Shown here: positions 1 through 7,405 of the stretch, in pieces
Layout of the letters: each line of letters opens with the position of its first letter
Position numbering within the stretch: position 1 is the stretch's first letter
Source of the DNA: Burkholderiales bacterium
Lineage (GTDB): Bacteria; Pseudomonadota; Gammaproteobacteria; Burkholderiales; Burkholderiaceae_C
DNA: 64,000 nt
Assembly: GCA_016703325.1 (NCBI GenBank)
Contig: JADJCH010000008.1
Location: forward strand, 62,001-126,000
Direction of reading: 5' to 3'
Program-made: the position numbers and the translations under genes
The notes under the pieces: generated by a model
What the model saw: only the letters and a program-made list of their open reading frames with translations
The model's database searches: none
Told to the model about the DNA's origin: nothing

Positions 1-334
1 AGACGCAGCCGGTCGGCTTGGGCAGGCCGGCGATCTTGCAGGCCTGCTTGGCCGGGCCGTAGGGGAACAGCTCGTACAGGTACTGGCTGTTGCCCTTCTC
101 CGGGCCGAGCTGCTTGCCGATGGCCTTGGTGAGCACACGCACCGCCGGGGCGATCTGGTACTCGTCGTAGTAGCCGCGCAGGAAGTTGACCACCTCCCAG
201 TGGCTGTCGGTCATCTCGATGTTTTCGGTGCCGGCGATGTAGTTGCCGACGTCCGGGTTCCACTCGGCGAGATTGATGAGGTAACCCTCCTCGTCGGTTT
301 CGTAGCTCTTGCCGTTGACTTCGATGGTGCTCAC
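1..334 (-). CDS. dsrC: DsrC sulfur-carrier protein (stop codon just outside window)
   Basis: DsrC is the small cytoplasmic protein that carries sulfur as a persulfide or trisulfide between the DsrEFH relay, DsrAB sulfite reductase and the membrane DsrMKJOP complex. The minus-strand frame starts with GTG at 334-332, preceded by AAGGAG seven bases upstream, and encodes 111 residues to the window edge. The next base is T, consistent with a stop codon following immediately. The C-terminal arm reads PAKQACKIAGLPKPTGCV and so keeps both conserved redox cysteines, including the penultimate one. It is the last visible gene of dsrABEFHC. Contrast the cysteine-less paralogue at 6511-6840. Identification is firm. 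Confidence 0.95.
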   Translation of the reverse strand, partial: MSTIEVNGKSYETDEEGYLINLAEWNPDVGNYIAGTENIEMTDSHWEVVNFLRGYYDEYQIAPAVRVLTKAIGKQLGPEKGNSQYLYELFPYGPAKQACKIAGLPKPTGCV

Positions 335-385
335 TGCGATCTCCTTGTCTCTTCGGTTCAGGGTGATTCAGGGGCCGACCCGGCG

Positions 386-697
386 TCAGAGCCAGGACTG
401 GTTGTTGGGGTGCGCGGCCACCAGCTCGACAAAGCCGGCGTAGTCCACCGTCTGCACCCCATCGAGCACCCTGTCGGCCACGCCGCGGGCCTCCAGGTCG
501 GGCCTCAGGGCGTAGACCTTGCACGTCGCCATGGCCTGGGCGACCCGGGCCGCCGCTGCGTTGCCGCGGGTGACGGCGTAGACGGCGTCCTCGATCAGCA
601 GCAGGGCGTCCTCGTGGGCACCGGCGGCGGTCATCAGGCGCAGGCAGCTGTCCAGCGCATTGCGCTCCAGCGGGGACTTGTTGACGATGTTCAGCAT
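386..697 (-). CDS. dsrH: DsrH (TusB-like) subunit of the DsrEFH sulfurtransferase
   Basis: This 103-residue protein matches DsrH/TusB, the smallest subunit of the DsrE2F2H2 hexamer that hands sulfur to DsrC. It begins MLNIVNKSP, typical of the family, and has a cysteine at residue 18, near the conserved Cys20 of Allochromatium DsrH. It lies between dsrF (25 bp upstream) and dsrC (about 50 bp downstream) in one minus-strand operon. Cytoplasmic; no signal peptide or membrane segment. Together with dsrE carrying its active cysteine, the trio argues for sulfur oxidation rather than sulfate reduction. Confidence 0.92.
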   Translation of the reverse strand: MLNIVNKSPLERNALDSCLRLMTAAGAHEDALLLIEDAVYAVTRGNAAAARVAQAMATCKVYALRPDLEARGVADRVLDGVQTVDYAGFVELVAAHPNNQSWL

Positions 698-721
698 GGC
701 GGTGTGTCCTCGCGGGGGTCG

Positions 722-1078
722 TCAGAAGCTCAGGACCACGTCCTGCTCGCGCATCAGGGCCGCCATCTCGGCAGCACCCAGCAGCGTGACATCCACCAGC
801 AGATCGTCCTCGGTCAGGCCGCGGGCCTGCATCGACTCGCGCTCCACATAGAGCTTCTCGATGTCGTAGCCGTCCAGCGCCCGGTAGGTGGGCGAGAAGT
901 TCTTGGTCTCGATGCCCTTGGTGACCTGCTGCTTCTTGAGCTGGTAGACACCGTCGTCGGCGAAAACCAGCGACACGTCCTGGTCGAAGGCCGCGGTGAT
1001 CAACACCACCTCCAGCGACTCCAGCGCGTAGACCGTGCCGTGCGGGGCCTTGCGGTTGACGAACATGAACTTCTTCAT
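722..1078 (-). CDS. dsrF: DsrF (TusC-like) subunit of the DsrEFH sulfurtransferase
   Basis: The 118-residue product starts MKKFMFVNRKAPHGT and contains the DsrE/DsrF-like fold (ALESLEVVLITAAFDQDVSLVFADDGVYQL), which identifies DsrF/TusC. In the hexamer DsrF is a structural partner; no catalytic cysteine is expected in it and none is present in the sequence. It is 15 bp downstream of dsrE and 24 bp upstream of dsrH on the same strand, so all three are probably translated from one message. Length agrees with the TusC family. Confidence 0.92.
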   Translation of the reverse strand: MKKFMFVNRKAPHGTVYALESLEVVLITAAFDQDVSLVFADDGVYQLKKQQVTKGIETKNFSPTYRALDGYDIEKLYVERESMQARGLTEDDLLVDVTLLGAAEMAALMREQDVVLSF

Positions 1079-1093
1079 CTCTGCTCCCGATGC

Positions 1094-1453
1094 TCAGTCA
1101 CCGAAGGTGACGACGCGGTCGGCCTGGATGCCGATCTCGACCAGCTGGCCCAGCCCGGAGATGCGGAAACCCGCGGCCAGGTTCTCGTCCTTGATGCCGC
1201 GGCGCAGCGCCGCGGCCACGCAGACCACCAGGTCCACGCCGTGCTGCTCGGCCAGCTTCGACCAGCGCAGGACGATGTTGCGATCGTCCTGCGGCGGCTC
1301 GGTCAGGCGGGTCGAGTTGTTCACCCCGTCGTGGTAGAAAAACACACGCGAGACGGTGTGCCCCTGTGCAATGGCCGCGGCGCAGAACTGGTAGGCGCTG
1401 TCGCTGGCCTGGTGCTGGTAGGGACCTTCGTTGACAAGGATGCCGAACTTCAT
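1094..1453 (-). CDS. dsrE: DsrE (TusD-like) sulfurtransferase subunit
   Basis: This 119-residue protein begins MKFGILVNEGPYQHQASDSAYQF and matches DsrE/TusD. The cysteine in DLVVCVAAALRRGI falls at residue 78, the position of the catalytic Cys78 of Allochromatium vinosum DsrE that accepts sulfur from TusA or rhodanese and passes it to DsrC. It is the first of the dsrEFH genes, 24 bp after dsrB. An intact active cysteine means this relay is probably functional. The tandem TusA protein at 6885-7370 is a plausible donor, by inference. Confidence 0.93.
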   Translation of the reverse strand: MKFGILVNEGPYQHQASDSAYQFCAAAIAQGHTVSRVFFYHDGVNNSTRLTEPPQDDRNIVLRWSKLAEQHGVDLVVCVAAALRRGIKDENLAAGFRISGLGQLVEIGIQADRVVTFGD

Positions 1454-1477
1454 CGTGGTGTCCCGGTGGGGCCGGCC

Positions 1478-2584
1478 TCAGAACCTGATGTGGGTGGAGG
1501 CGTTGAGGTTGACGCGCGCGCCGCGCCAGTCGTCGATCAGGTACTTGGTGAAGGTCAGCCCGGTCTTCTCGAAGAAGCGCGGCCAGCCGATGCGCTCGAT
1601 CCAGTCGGCCATGCGCTCCCAGGAGCGGGCGTCCTCCTTGTAGGTGTAAAGGATCTTGCGCACCACCTCCGACACCTCCGGCCAGCGCGGCGGGTTGTTG
1701 GGCAGACCGGACACCACCATCTTCATGAAGGTCGGCTTGCCGCGGGCGTTGCTGTTCTTGCCGCCCACCCAGATCGCCAGCTTGCTGTGCTCCGGGTCGT
1801 TGATCTGCATCGGCGGGCAGGGCGGGTAGCAGGCACCGCAGCAGATGCACTTGGCCTCGTCCACCTCCAGCGAGGGTTTGCCGTTGACCAGCGCCGGGCG
1901 GATCGCCGCCACCGGGCAGCGCGCCACCACCGAGGGGCGCTCGCAGACGTTGGCCACCAGGTCGTGGTTGATCTTGGGCGGCTTGGTGTGCTGCACGATG
2001 ATGGCGATGTCCGCCTGGCCACCGCAGTTGATCTCGCAGCAGGAGGTGGACAGGTGGACCCGGTTGGGCATCTCCTCCTGTTTGAACTCGGTGATGAGCT
2101 CGTCCATCAGCGCCTTGACCACGCCGGAGGCATCGGTGCCGGGAATGTCGCAGTGCAGCCAGCCCTGGGTGTGAGAGATCATCGACACCGAGTTGCCGGT
2201 GCCGCCCACCGGGAAGCCCTCCGCCTCCAGCTTCTGGATCAGCGGCGCCACCTTGTCGGCAGCCGACACCATGAACTCGATGTTCGAGCGGATGGTGAAA
2301 CGCACATGGCCTTCGGCGTACTGGTCGGCGATGTCGCAGAGCTTGCGCACCGTGCCCACGTCCATCTGGCGCTGGGTACCGGCGCGCACCGACCAGACCT
2401 CGTCGCCGCTGTGGGCCACATGGTGCAGCACGCCGGGGCGCGGCCGGTCGTGGTACCGCCAGTCGCCGTAGTTCTTCTTCAGCAGCGGGTGAAGGTACTG
2501 CTGGTTGTCGGGCACACCGCACTCGATGGCGCGGCGGGGAGCCTTGGCCGGGGCCTTCGGTGGGGTGGCGGTCGCGGTGTTCAT
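1478..2584 (-). CDS. dsrB: Dissimilatory sulfite reductase beta subunit, oxidative type
   Basis: The 368-residue product is DsrB, which with DsrA forms the siroheme sulfite reductase that runs in reverse here, oxidising DsrC-bound sulfane sulfur to sulfite. A ferredoxin-type cluster motif (CICCGACYPPCPP) lies near residue 250, and the siroheme-domain region STSCCEINCGG is in the middle. The ATG at 2584 is used; the first 20 residues are Ala/Pro/Lys-rich and weakly conserved. It follows dsrA by about 70 bp. The presence of dsrEFH beside it is the standard marker of the oxidative pathway. Confidence 0.95.
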   Translation of the reverse strand: MNTATATPPKAPAKAPRRAIECGVPDNQQYLHPLLKKNYGDWRYHDRPRPGVLHHVAHSGDEVWSVRAGTQRQMDVGTVRKLCDIADQYAEGHVRFTIRSNIEFMVSAADKVAPLIQKLEAEGFPVGGTGNSVSMISHTQGWLHCDIPGTDASGVVKALMDELITEFKQEEMPNRVHLSTSCCEINCGGQADIAIIVQHTKPPKINHDLVANVCERPSVVARCPVAAIRPALVNGKPSLEVDEAKCICCGACYPPCPPMQINDPEHSKLAIWVGGKNSNARGKPTFMKMVVSGLPNNPPRWPEVSEVVRKILYTYKEDARSWERMADWIERIGWPRFFEKTGLTFTKYLIDDWRGARVNLNASTHIRF

Positions 2585-2655
2585 CGGGATCGTCTCCTGG
2601 AGTCCTGGGTACCTGGGTACCTGGTGATCTGGGTACCTGCGTTTCGGCGCAGCGC

Positions 2656-3957
2656 TCAGGCGGCCTGCTGTTGCTTGAGGGCCTTGATGCGGGCGACCTC
2701 GTCGTCCCAGCCGTCGGTGCGCACGTAGGGATTGGTGCGGGGGCAGGCGACCATGTTCGGATCGACCTCGATCTCCAGCGCCTCCAGGAAGTTCACCAGA
2801 CCGATGCGCTCGATCATCTCGCCGGTGCGCTCGTGCTCCAGCGCGTTCTCGGCGAAGAAGTCAATGATCTTCTGCCCGAGCTCGACCAGGGCCTCGCGGT
2901 CCTCGTCGGTGGCCAGCTTCATGAACGGCACCACCACCGTGCCCATCAGGTCACCGATCTTGAGGGTGCGTTTGCCGCCCACCAGGATGGTCGCACCCTT
3001 GTCCTCGCCCGGGGCCAGGCCGCCGGTGATGACGTTGATGCAGTGCATGCAGCGCACGCAGTCGCGGTTGTCGATCTCCAGCGCCTGGGTGTCGGACACC
3101 TTCACCGAGGTGAGGGTCGCACCGGTGGCCACCTTGGACGCATCCTTGAGCTGGATCGCCTTGGTCGGGCAGCGCGCCACCACGTTGTTGACCAGCTCGT
3201 CCACGCCGTGGGCGGCAAACCAGCGGCGCGCCAGCGCCTCGTCGCTGCGCATGTTGTCGCGCCAGGTGCCGATCACGGCCATGTCGGCACGCTGGATCGA
3301 GTTCATGCAGTCGTTCGGGCAGCCGCTGAACTTGAACTTGAACTTGTACGGCAGCGACGGGCGGTGGATGTCGTCCAGGAAGTTGTTGATCACCGCCCGG
3401 TGCGCCCGCGCCTCGTCGTAGCAGCTCTGCTCGCAGCGGGCGGCACCGACACAGCTCATGGAAGTGCGCACCGCTGGACCGGCGCCGCCCAGGTCGAAGC
3501 CCAGTTCGTTGATGGCGTCGAAGGCGCCCTGCACGTTGTCCGTCTTGGCGCCCTGGAACATGATGTCGCCGGACTGGCCGTGGAAGGCAATCAGGCCGGA
3601 GCCATGCTCCTCCCACACATCGCAGAACTTGCGCAGGATGTCGGTGGTGTAGTGCATGCCCGGCGGGGGCATCACCCGCAGGGTGTGGAACTCCGCCGCG
3701 TCCTTGAACAGGGCCTTGCCGTCGGCATCCTTCAACTCGGTGAAGCGTGGAATCACGCCACCGCCGTAGCCGATCACGCCGACCGTGCCACCCTTCCAGT
3801 AGCCTTTGCGGGTCTTGTAGCTGGTCTCCAGCTGGCCCAGCACGTCCACCACGTAGTCCTTGTTCTCGGCCAGGCGCTTGAGTCCGGTCACGAAACTGGG
3901 CCAGGGGCCCGTCTCGAGCGTGTCGAGCATGGGCGTGGGGTGCATCGGCTTGGCCAT
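2656..3957 (-). CDS. dsrA: Dissimilatory sulfite reductase alpha subunit, oxidative type
   Basis: DsrA, 433 residues, starting at the ATG at 3957-3955 (MAKPMHPTPML), which has AGGAG nine bases upstream; an upstream extension of the frame lacks family similarity. The siroheme/[4Fe-4S] cysteines appear as CVGAARCEQSC and CPNDC, and the inserted ferredoxin domain as CVRCMHC. The protein ends VARIKALKQQQAA. First gene of the dsrABEFHC operon, divergent from the SQR-like gene at 4258, with the promoters in the 300 bp between them. Cytoplasmic alpha2beta2 enzyme. Confidence 0.95.
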   Translation of the reverse strand: MAKPMHPTPMLDTLETGPWPSFVTGLKRLAENKDYVVDVLGQLETSYKTRKGYWKGGTVGVIGYGGGVIPRFTELKDADGKALFKDAAEFHTLRVMPPPGMHYTTDILRKFCDVWEEHGSGLIAFHGQSGDIMFQGAKTDNVQGAFDAINELGFDLGGAGPAVRTSMSCVGAARCEQSCYDEARAHRAVINNFLDDIHRPSLPYKFKFKFSGCPNDCMNSIQRADMAVIGTWRDNMRSDEALARRWFAAHGVDELVNNVVARCPTKAIQLKDASKVATGATLTSVKVSDTQALEIDNRDCVRCMHCINVITGGLAPGEDKGATILVGGKRTLKIGDLMGTVVVPFMKLATDEDREALVELGQKIIDFFAENALEHERTGEMIERIGLVNFLEALEIEVDPNMVACPRTNPYVRTDGWDDEVARIKALKQQQAA

Positions 3958-4257
3958 CGGTCTGTCTCCTGTGCACTCGAAACGGTGCGGTGACCGGCGT
4001 CGGTGGAAATCACACGCCGCGGTCGGGATTCGGTATGGAACGGATCGTAGGAGGGCGCCCCTCTGCGGAACATCACTCCGGGCGGTGGCGCCGGCTGCGC
4101 CTGTGGGGGATGCGGCGCTACCCGGAAGGGGTAGAGCGGCCATCCCTCCGCGCGGCTATAGACGCAGGCCGCATCGGACGCGCTCAATACCCATCGCTTC
4201 AGCCGCACGGCCCCTGCGCAGTTCCGCGGCAGCAGGCGCACCCCAAGAGGAGACAAC
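3958..4257. promoter_or_regulatory. Divergent control region between dsrA and the SQR-like operon
   Basis: No gene is supported in this 300 bp. It must hold the promoters of both divergent operons. The clearest structure is a perfect 6-bp inverted repeat, CTACCC (4118-4123), 5-base spacer, GGGTAG (4129-4134), which could be an operator for a dimeric regulator. No convincing -35/-10 pair could be assigned by eye in this GC-rich DNA. A ribosome binding site, AGGAG, precedes the ATG at 4258. Confidence 0.45.
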
Positions 4258-5538
4258 ATGGCCCACATCGTCATCATCGGCGCCGGCATCGGCGGCATGC
4301 CGATGGCCTACGAGATGCGCGAACTCGCCCGTCCCGATGACGTGATCACGGTGGTGAGCAACTCGCCGACCTTTCACTTCGTGCCCAGCAACCCCTGGGT
4401 GGCGGTGGACTGGCGCCAGCGCGGCGACATCGAACTCGACATCGAACCGGCCCTGGCACGCCGCAACATCGGCTTCAGTTCTGCGGGTGCGAAGCGGGTG
4501 CACCCCGCCGAGAACCGGGTGGAGCTCGGCGACGGCAGCAGCATCGTCTACGACTACCTGGTGATCGCCACCGGCCCGAAGCTGGCCTTTGACGAAGTGC
4601 CGGGGCTCGGGCCGGCCAGCCTCGGCGGGCACACCCAGTCCATCTGCCATGTGGACCACGCAGTGGACGCCCAGCACGCCTGGCACAGCTTCGTGAAGGA
4701 TCCGGGGCCGATCGTGGTGGGCGCCGTGCAGGGCGCGTCCTGCTATGGGCCGGCCTACGAGTTCGCGATGATCATGGAGACCGACCTGCGCCGCCGCAAG
4801 CTGCGCGACAAGGTGCCCATGACCTACGTGACCCCGGAGCCCTACATCGGCCACCTGGGCCTGGGCGGCGTGGGCGACTCCAAGGGGCTGCTCGAATCCA
4901 CCTTCCGGGACCGCCACATCAAGTGGATCTGCAATGCCAAGACCACCCGCGTCGAAGCCGGCCGGATGTTCGTCACCGAACACGACGAGGACGGCAAGCC
5001 GAAGAAGGAGCACGAACTGCCCTTCAAGTACTCGATGATGCTGCCGGCCTTCAAGGGAGTGGACGCGGTGGCCGGCATCGAGGGGCTGACCAACCCGCGC
5101 GGCTTCATCACCATCGACGCCTTCCAGCGCAACCCGAAGTACCGCAACGTCTACTCGGTGGGCGTGTGCGTGGCCATCCCGCCGGTGGAAGCCACCCCGC
5201 TGCCGGTGGGTGCGCCCAAGACGGGCTACATGATCGAGTCGATGGTGACCGCCACGGCGCACAACATCCGGGCGGCGATGGAGGGGCGCGAGCCGGCCAA
5301 GACCGCCACCTGGAACGCCGTCTGCCTGGCCGATTTCGGCGACAGCGGCGCCGCCTTCGTGGCGCTGCCACAGATCCCGCCGCGCAACGTCAACTGGTTC
5401 AGCGAAGGCAAGTGGGTGCACCTGGCCAAGATCGGCTTCGAGAAGTACTTCCTGCGCAAGATGCGCAAGGGCACTTCGGAGCCGGTGTTCGAGAAGATGG
5501 TGCTCAAGGCCATGGGCATCGCCAAGCTGAAGGCCTGA
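4258..5538 (+). CDS. Sulfide:quinone oxidoreductase family flavoprotein
   Basis: This 426-residue protein has an N-terminal FAD-binding Rossmann motif (HIVIIGAGIGG, residues 3-13), the second dinucleotide motif (YDYLVIATGPKL) and three cysteines at 130 (SIC), 162 (GASCYGP) and 304 (VGVCVAIPP). These match the pattern in SQR, where two of them form the sulfide-oxidising pair. SQR oxidises sulfide to polysulfide and reduces quinone at the membrane. No N-terminal membrane helix is seen; the family attaches by amphipathic C-terminal helices. I cannot assign the SQR type. First gene of a rightward cluster divergent from dsrA, with a good AGGAG site. Confidence 0.85.
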   Translation: MAHIVIIGAGIGGMPMAYEMRELARPDDVITVVSNSPTFHFVPSNPWVAVDWRQRGDIELDIEPALARRNIGFSSAGAKRVHPAENRVELGDGSSIVYDYLVIATGPKLAFDEVPGLGPASLGGHTQSICHVDHAVDAQHAWHSFVKDPGPIVVGAVQGASCYGPAYEFAMIMETDLRRRKLRDKVPMTYVTPEPYIGHLGLGGVGDSKGLLESTFRDRHIKWICNAKTTRVEAGRMFVTEHDEDGKPKKEHELPFKYSMMLPAFKGVDAVAGIEGLTNPRGFITIDAFQRNPKYRNVYSVGVCVAIPPVEATPLPVGAPKTGYMIESMVTATAHNIRAAMEGREPAKTATWNAVCLADFGDSGAAFVALPQIPPRNVNWFSEGKWVHLAKIGFEKYFLRKMRKGTSEPVFEKMVLKAMGIAKLKA

Positions 5539-5569
5539 ACCGGTGACCGCCTTCACCGCAGTGACTGCC

Positions 5570-5821
5570 ATGACCGAGACCCGCCGCCTGGCCGAACTGA
5601 CGGTGCCCTGGGGCCGCCAGGAGATCCAGATCGAAGAGGTGGACTTCGGCACCGGCGGTGTGCCGCTGCTGCGCCTGCGCATCCGCGAGGGGCGGCGCTT
5701 CACCATCTTCGACATCGACGCGGACACCGCCGCGCAATGGGCCCAGGTGATGGCCGACTGGTCGCGGACACAGGCTCGGCCCACAGCGCCGGCCCGGCCC
5801 AGCGCCGAGGTGCAGCCATGA
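5570..5821 (+). CDS. Small conserved-looking protein of unknown function in the dsr-linked cluster
   Basis: I do not recognise a function. From the ATG at 5570 it is 83 residues, soluble, with a central basic and aliphatic stretch (LLRLRIREGRRFTIFDIDADTAAQWAQVM) and a Pro/Ala-rich tail. An in-frame GTG at 5543 is a possible earlier start and has AAGG nine bases upstream, just after the SQR stop. Its stop overlaps the start of the next gene (ATGA at 5818-5821), so it is translationally coupled to the Cas6-like gene. The tight packing supports a real gene. Confidence 0.65.
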   Translation: MTETRRLAELTVPWGRQEIQIEEVDFGTGGVPLLRLRIREGRRFTIFDIDADTAAQWAQVMADWSRTQARPTAPARPSAEVQP

Positions 5822-6495
5822 GAGACCCCACGCCGCTCACCGACGGCGCAGCGCAGAGGCTGCAGGAAGCTGCCGATGCCGCAGCGAACACGGTGGAGCT
5901 TTCCTTCGAGATTACCGGCCGGACTCTGCCGCAGGACCACCGGGCCGCGCTGGCCGACGCGCTGCTGAGTACCCTGCCCTGGCTGGCCGACGAGCCGACC
6001 GTGGCCGTGCACCCGCTGCGCGCGCCGGTGGGAGAGGCCGGTCAGCTGCTGCTGCCGCGCCGCGCCAGGCTGCTGCTGCGCCTGCCGCGGCAGCGGGTGG
6101 AAGACGCCCGCGAGCTCTGCGGACAGACCCTGCAGGTGGCCGACCAGAGTCTGCAGGTGGGGGCCTGCGCTGCGCCCCGCGAGCTGCTCGCCACCCGCAC
6201 CCTGCATGCCGACTTCGTCTGCTGGGACGCGCCCCTGGCCGGCTTCGAGGCCTTCACCAACGCGGCACTGACCGAACTGGGCATCGAGAGCCCGTGGATG
6301 AGCGGTGGCCAACGGCAGGCCCTGGGCCCCGATGGGCAGACCTGGCTGCACGGGCGGGCCTTGCTGCTGCACGACCTGCCCCACCGGCACGCCCTGGCGC
6401 TGCAGGTGATCGGCCTGGGGCCGCATCGCCTGCTGGGCTGCGGCCTGTTCAAACCCCACAAGCTGATCACCGGACTGAGCAGCGAAGACGACTGA
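5818..6495 (+). CDS. Cas6-like RAMP-fold protein without a CRISPR array
   Basis: This 225-residue protein resembles the Cas6/Cmx6 family of type I CRISPR systems. The opening ELSFEITGRTLPQDHRAAL, the PWL...VAVHPLRAP segment, the LLRLP...LCGQTLQV stretch and a C-terminal glycine-rich loop (residues 199-211, GLGPHRLLGCGLF) are the RAMP signature. His41 and His65 could be catalytic candidates. I saw no CRISPR repeat array or other cas gene in the window. It is coupled to the gene before it (ATGA) and 15 bp before a DsrC paralogue. Its role in a sulfur cluster is unknown: RNA binding, RNA cleavage or a repurposed fold are all possible. The family call is by motif memory and needs a profile search. 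Confidence 0.7.
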   Translation: MRDPTPLTDGAAQRLQEAADAAANTVELSFEITGRTLPQDHRAALADALLSTLPWLADEPTVAVHPLRAPVGEAGQLLLPRRARLLLRLPRQRVEDARELCGQTLQVADQSLQVGACAAPRELLATRTLHADFVCWDAPLAGFEAFTNAALTELGIESPWMSGGQRQALGPDGQTWLHGRALLLHDLPHRHALALQVIGLGPHRLLGCGLFKPHKLITGLSSEDD

Positions 6496-6510
6496 CGAGG
6501 ACAACTTCCC

Positions 6511-6840
6511 ATGGGCATCCTGATCAACGGCAACGAGTTCGACACCGACGACGAGGGTTACCTGCTCGAAGCCCAGCTGGGCGACGACGTGCCGGAGCAG
6601 ATCGCCGCACTCGAAGACATCACCCTGACCGATGCCCACTGGACCGTGATCCGCTACCTGCGCGAGACCTGGCGGGAGCAGGGCCACACGCCCAACTTCC
6701 GCGCCATGCTCAAGGAGCTGTCCGCCCTGGACCCGACGCTGGACAACAAGGCGCTGTACGACCTGTTCCCGATGGGGCCTGCCAAACAAGGCCCCCGCAT
6801 CGCCGGCCTGCCCAAGCCCTACGGCAAGGGCGGCTACTGA
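6511..6840 (+). CDS. DsrC/TusE-family paralogue lacking both C-terminal cysteines
   Basis: This 109-residue protein aligns along its whole length with DsrC (ETDDEGYLL, DAHWTVIRYLRE, LYDLFPMGPAKQ), but the C-terminal arm reads PAKQGPRIAGLPKPYGKGGY. Both redox cysteines are replaced, so it cannot carry sulfur as DsrC does. Cysteine-less DsrC homologues have been proposed to be regulatory or to compete for DsrC partners. It sits between the Cas6-like gene and the tandem TusA gene. The true DsrC of this organism is at 1-334. Confidence 0.88.
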   Translation: MGILINGNEFDTDDEGYLLEAQLGDDVPEQIAALEDITLTDAHWTVIRYLRETWREQGHTPNFRAMLKELSALDPTLDNKALYDLFPMGPAKQGPRIAGLPKPYGKGGY

Positions 6841-6884
6841 CCCCGCTCGGCCCGCCCCCGCTCCGTCATCGAACTTCACGCGCC

Positions 6885-7370
6885 ATGACCACACTCCCCA
6901 CTCCGGACGTCACCCTGGACGTCAAGGGCATCAGCTGCCCCGGGCCGATCCTCAGCGCCAAACGCCTGGTCAACGACCTGGGTGAAGGGCAGGTGCTGCT
7001 GCTGGTGTCGGACTGCGTCGGTACCGAAAGTGACCTCTCCGCCTGGGCCCGTGCCACCGGCAACGAGGTGGTGGGCGCGGAGCGCCGGCCCGACGGCAGC
7101 CAGGGCTACTTCATCCGCAAGGGCCACTCAGAACGCCCCACCGAAAACGCCGTGCTGGACCTGCGCGGTACCGTCTGCCCGGGCCCCATCGTGGAGGCCA
7201 AACGCCTGCTCGGGGCGATGCAGCCCGGCGAGGTGCTCCGCCTCATCAGCGACTGCGTGGGCGTGCGCGGCGACATCGACGGCTGGGCCCAGGTCACCGG
7301 CCACCGGGTGCTGGCTGCTCAGGAGATCGGCGCCGGCACCTACGAGTTCTACATCCGCCGCGGCGGCTGA
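6885..7370 (+). CDS. Tandem TusA-domain sulfurtransferase (two TusA units fused)
   Basis: The 161-residue protein holds two TusA domains of about 75 residues each. Each has the CPxP active site: CPGPI at Cys18 and CPGPI at Cys98, followed in each by an AKR segment and a repeated SDCVG...W...TG...V block (Cys44 and Cys124). A single TusA is about 80 residues, so this is an internal duplication. TusA delivers sulfane sulfur to DsrEFH in sulfur oxidisers. Two active cysteines in one chain could hold two sulfurs or allow internal transfer (inference). It starts at the ATG at 6885, 44 bp after the DsrC paralogue. Confidence 0.88.
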   Translation: MTTLPTPDVTLDVKGISCPGPILSAKRLVNDLGEGQVLLLVSDCVGTESDLSAWARATGNEVVGAERRPDGSQGYFIRKGHSERPTENAVLDLRGTVCPGPIVEAKRLLGAMQPGEVLRLISDCVGVRGDIDGWAQVTGHRVLAAQEIGAGTYEFYIRRGG

Positions 7371-7405
7371 GACTTAGGCTCACAGCACCCGCCAGGGAGG
7401 CCACC

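Noticed and set aside
200..2728. Very long plus-strand open frame across the dsr genes
   Set aside because: It is antisense to dsrHFEB, which have clear motifs and ribosome sites. Its Gly/Val/His/Leu-rich composition is typical of antisense frames in GC-rich DNA.
4156..6894. 912-codon minus-strand frame
   Set aside because: It is antisense to the SQR-like, Cas6-like and DsrC-like genes and has shadow composition.
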